A stretch of 51,911 nucleotides of DNA from Treponema sp. (GTDB lineage Bacteria; Spirochaetota; Spirochaetia; Treponematales; Treponemataceae): positions 1 to 51,911 of the forward strand of contig JAEDJA010000017.1 of NCBI GenBank assembly GCA_016296575.1, in the 5' to 3' direction. Numbering within the stretch: position 1 is the stretch's first letter; each line of letters opens with the position of its first letter. The notes beneath the pieces are model-generated. The model ran no database searches. It saw nothing but the letters and a program-made list of their open reading frames with translations, and was not told the origin of the DNA. Positions 49,990-51,911 of this stretch are shown in pieces. Made by a program: the position numbers and the translations under genes.

Positions 49990-51462
49990 ATGAAAATTTT
50001 AATGGTTACTTCAGAAACTGTCCCATTTGCTAAAACTGGTGGACTTGCAGATGCTGTATCAGCTCTTGCTATTACTCTGAAAGCACACGGACATGATGTT
50101 CGAATTGTAATGCCTCGTTATTATAAAATTGACCGTTCAAAATTAACAAAACTTGAAGGTCCTATGGGAGTTCTGGCAGGTCAGGTAGAAGCATGGGTTG
50201 CAGTTTATGAATCAAAGCTTCCTGGTACTGAAGTTCCTGTTTATTTTATCGATCATGAACAATCTTATGGTCGCGACGGTGTTTACGGAACAAAAACTGA
50301 AACTGATTTCCACGATAACCCATACCGTTCAGCTCTTTTGTGTCACGGTGCTTTCCAGCTTTGCCGAAAATTGGACTGGTATCCAGATGTAATGCATGCC
50401 CATGACTGGTTTACAGGACTTGTTCCAGTTATTCTTAAATGTGTTTGTCGAAACGGAAAATTTGCAAATACATCTTCAGTTTTAACAATTCATAACCTTG
50501 GTTATCAGGGTGTTTATGGAGAAGAACAGTTTCCTGCATTGGGATTAGACTGGAATCTTTACTACGGCGGTGGAATTGAACACAATGGCTGCATCAATCT
50601 TCTTCAGGCTGGTATTTCCTGCGCCGATATGATTACAACTGTTTCTCCAACTTATGCTGGTGAAATACAGACTTATGAAGGTGGTTTTGGACTTGATGGT
50701 CTTCTTCGTGTAAGAACTGATGTTGTTCGTGGTATTCTTAATGGTTGTGATCTTGATACATGGAATCCTGGAAAAGATAAGCTTATTCCGGCAAACTTTA
50801 CAGCTACTGCCATGAAAAATAAAGCAGTATGTAAGGCTGAGCTTCAGAAACGCATGGGACTTCCTGTTCGTCCGGATGTACCTCTTATTGGTATTGTAAC
50901 TCGTCTTGCAAGTCAGAAAGGAATTGCTGAAGTATTTGCTCCAACATATGGTTCCATGTTTAATATGTGTTCTACAATGGATATTCAGTTTGCAATTCTT
51001 GGAAGCGGTGAAAAATGGTGTGAGGATGAAATCAATATTCTTCAGTCAAAACTTCCAAATATGCGTGCAATGATCGGCTATGATGAGAGTCTTTCACATC
51101 TTATCGAAGCTGGATCAGATTTCTTCCTTATGCCTTCTCAGTATGAACCATGTGGATTGAATCAGATGTACTCTATGCTTTACGGAACACTTCCTATTGT
51201 AAGACGCACTGGAGGTCTTGCAGATACAGTTGAACAGTACAATGAATCTACTGGCGAAGGAACTGGATTCCTTTTTGATCAGCTTACTCCTGGAGCAATT
51301 TATGACACTGTAGGTTGGGCTGTTTATGCTTACTACAATAAAAAAGATCATATTAAAGCTATGCAGAAACGAGGCATGAAAAAAGACTTCAGCTGGGATC
51401 TTTCAATTGAAGGCTACCTTAAGGTATATGAAGAAGCTCTTGCCCGTGGATGTGGCAGATAG
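49990..51462 (+). CDS. glgA: glycogen synthase (ADP-glucose type)
   Basis: GT5 glycogen synthase, 490 residues, transferring glucose from ADP-glucose to the growing alpha-1,4-glucan. The N-terminal KTGGLADAVSALA motif binds ADP-glucose, MHAHDWFTGLVPVILK and LTIHNLGYQGVYGEEQFPAL are conserved, and the C-terminal GTLPIVRRTGGLADTV is the second KTGG-like loop. I start at ATG 49990, preceded by GAGGTG; the longer frame adds four residues that cover the ribosome binding site. It is 24 bases after clpC and possibly cotranscribed. No other glg genes are in the window. Confidence 0.95.
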   Translation: MKILMVTSETVPFAKTGGLADAVSALAITLKAHGHDVRIVMPRYYKIDRSKLTKLEGPMGVLAGQVEAWVAVYESKLPGTEVPVYFIDHEQSYGRDGVYGTKTETDFHDNPYRSALLCHGAFQLCRKLDWYPDVMHAHDWFTGLVPVILKCVCRNGKFANTSSVLTIHNLGYQGVYGEEQFPALGLDWNLYYGGGIEHNGCINLLQAGISCADMITTVSPTYAGEIQTYEGGFGLDGLLRVRTDVVRGILNGCDLDTWNPGKDKLIPANFTATAMKNKAVCKAELQKRMGLPVRPDVPLIGIVTRLASQKGIAEVFAPTYGSMFNMCSTMDIQFAILGSGEKWCEDEINILQSKLPNMRAMIGYDESLSHLIEAGSDFFLMPSQYEPCGLNQMYSMLYGTLPIVRRTGGLADTVEQYNESTGEGTGFLFDQLTPGAIYDTVGWAVYAYYNKKDHIKAMQKRGMKKDFSWDLSIEGYLKVYEEALARGCGR

Positions 51463-51469
51463 TATAAGT

Positions 51470-51516
51470 AAAAAAAGTGTGCCCCAAAAATTATCTCCAA
51501 CTTTTGGGGTACACTT
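51470..51516 (-). terminator. terminator between glgA and the GH5 remnant
   Basis: A 15-bp stem (51475-51489 with 51502-51516, one G-T pair) with a 12-base loop. The minus strand continues into seven T (51470-51476). It may also end glgA transcription. Confidence 0.75.
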
Positions 51517-51612
51517 CAAGTTTCGGTATGGTGAATTTTTTATATTTTTGATTTTGTATTAAAAACAAATAAGAATTTGTGTGTGAAGAGAAATTCTCTT
51601 TGAAAAGCAATT

Positions 51613-51911
51613 TTACTTTTCCAGTTCATATCGTCGACTTTTGTAAAGCTCAGCAATATCAGAATCTGTAAATCCTAGTTTTCCTGTTTTATGAAAATAG
51701 TTGTTACAATCCCATAAGAAAGGTGCATAATTATTTTTTTCACAATTATCAAGAACATTTTCCAGCCAGAGAACATCATTTTCTTTACGACTGTAGCTTC
51801 CATCTTTATTTTATAACATTGCAACCGCATATTCACCAATTACAACACCGATTCCATTAAAATGAGTGCGTAAAACAACACAGAAAAAGGAGCAGATTTA
51901 AGGTGCAAACA
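51613..51911 (-). pseudogene. GH5-like glycosidase C-terminal remnant, interrupted and cut by the window edge
   Basis: The minus strand reads RTHFNGIGVVIGEYAVAM, a stop, then KDGSYSRKENDVLWLENVLD and APFLWDCNNYFHKTGKLGFT to the stop at 51613. VVIGEY carries the catalytic Glu position of family GH5 (cellulase/mannanase), and the FLWD segment fits the family C-terminus. In-frame stops at 51811-51813 and 51898-51900 and loss of sequence before RTHF mark it as broken. Only about 100 codons are inside the window. The stretch 51517-51612 holds nothing recognisable. Confidence 0.6.

Noticed and set aside
1..51911. CRISPR arrays, insertion sequences, integrase genes or phage modules
   Set aside because: No regularly spaced repeats, transposase or integrase motifs were found on either strand; the only mobile-like feature is the small hairpin element after pta.

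Overview
The window looks like a chromosome segment of a host-associated (gut or rumen type) Treponema. The evidence is a FlaA flagellar sheath protein, a spiro-SPASM protein, an AT-rich genome with GAA/CTT-rich codons, a class III (anaerobic) ribonucleotide reductase, a 2[4Fe-4S] ferredoxin, phosphate acetyltransferase and several plant-glycan enzymes (GH36, GH130, a dead GH5). No IS element, prophage or CRISPR array was seen.

Layout. 1-2.5 kb: tRNA-Arg and tRNA-His, a split chromate transporter, YebC. 2.5-4.9 kb: a decayed region with gene remnants, a lipoprotein with a frayed 3' end and a small XRE regulator. 5-10.7 kb: ThiI, AzlCD, Pta (its 3' end duplicated around a hairpin element), GlyS and an aldo/keto reductase-like protein without catalytic residues. 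10.7-21 kb: a degenerate HD-GYP protein, GH36 alpha-galactosidase, IspG, a TPR protein, ThrS without a TGS domain, GH130 phosphorylase, RlmJ, a ParB-like protein. 21-25.2 kb: PBP1A, an M23 peptidase, ferredoxin, tRNA-Met. 25.2-29.3 kb: an anaerobic RNR locus in two units (nrdR-nrdD, and a glycyl-radical/thioredoxin-like gene followed by nrdG), both with NrdR boxes over their promoters. 29.5-37.6 kb: a tight operon of spiro-SPASM, glycosyltransferase-like, SpsF/PseG/methyltransferase fusion, ATP-grasp, amidase and GerMN proteins. 37.7-45.6 kb: FlaA, then gatB, DAP decarboxylase, HisC-like, phosphoesterase, CorA and SUMF1 genes. 45.6-51.9 kb: MurD, tRNA-Leu, ClpC-type ATPase, glycogen synthase and a GH5 remnant.

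Most interesting signals. (1) Two unannotated small-RNA candidates (about 12156-12252 and 23752-23832, minus strand), each with a sigma-28-like promoter ending in the same 15-base -10 region and its own intrinsic terminator. The second shows a C-rich hairpin loop complementary to the nrdD and ferredoxin ribosome binding sites in this window. (2) The glycyl-radical segment of NrdD is missing from the large protein and sits on a separate small protein fused to a thioredoxin-like domain. (3) Several genes have a TATAAT-like box only 6-8 bases before the start codon and no ribosome binding site, which predicts leaderless mRNAs; the alpha-galactosidase/ispG pair shares one palindromic -35 hexamer. 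(4) A sigma-28-like promoter precedes the possible glycan operon, which suggests a link to flagellar filament modification.
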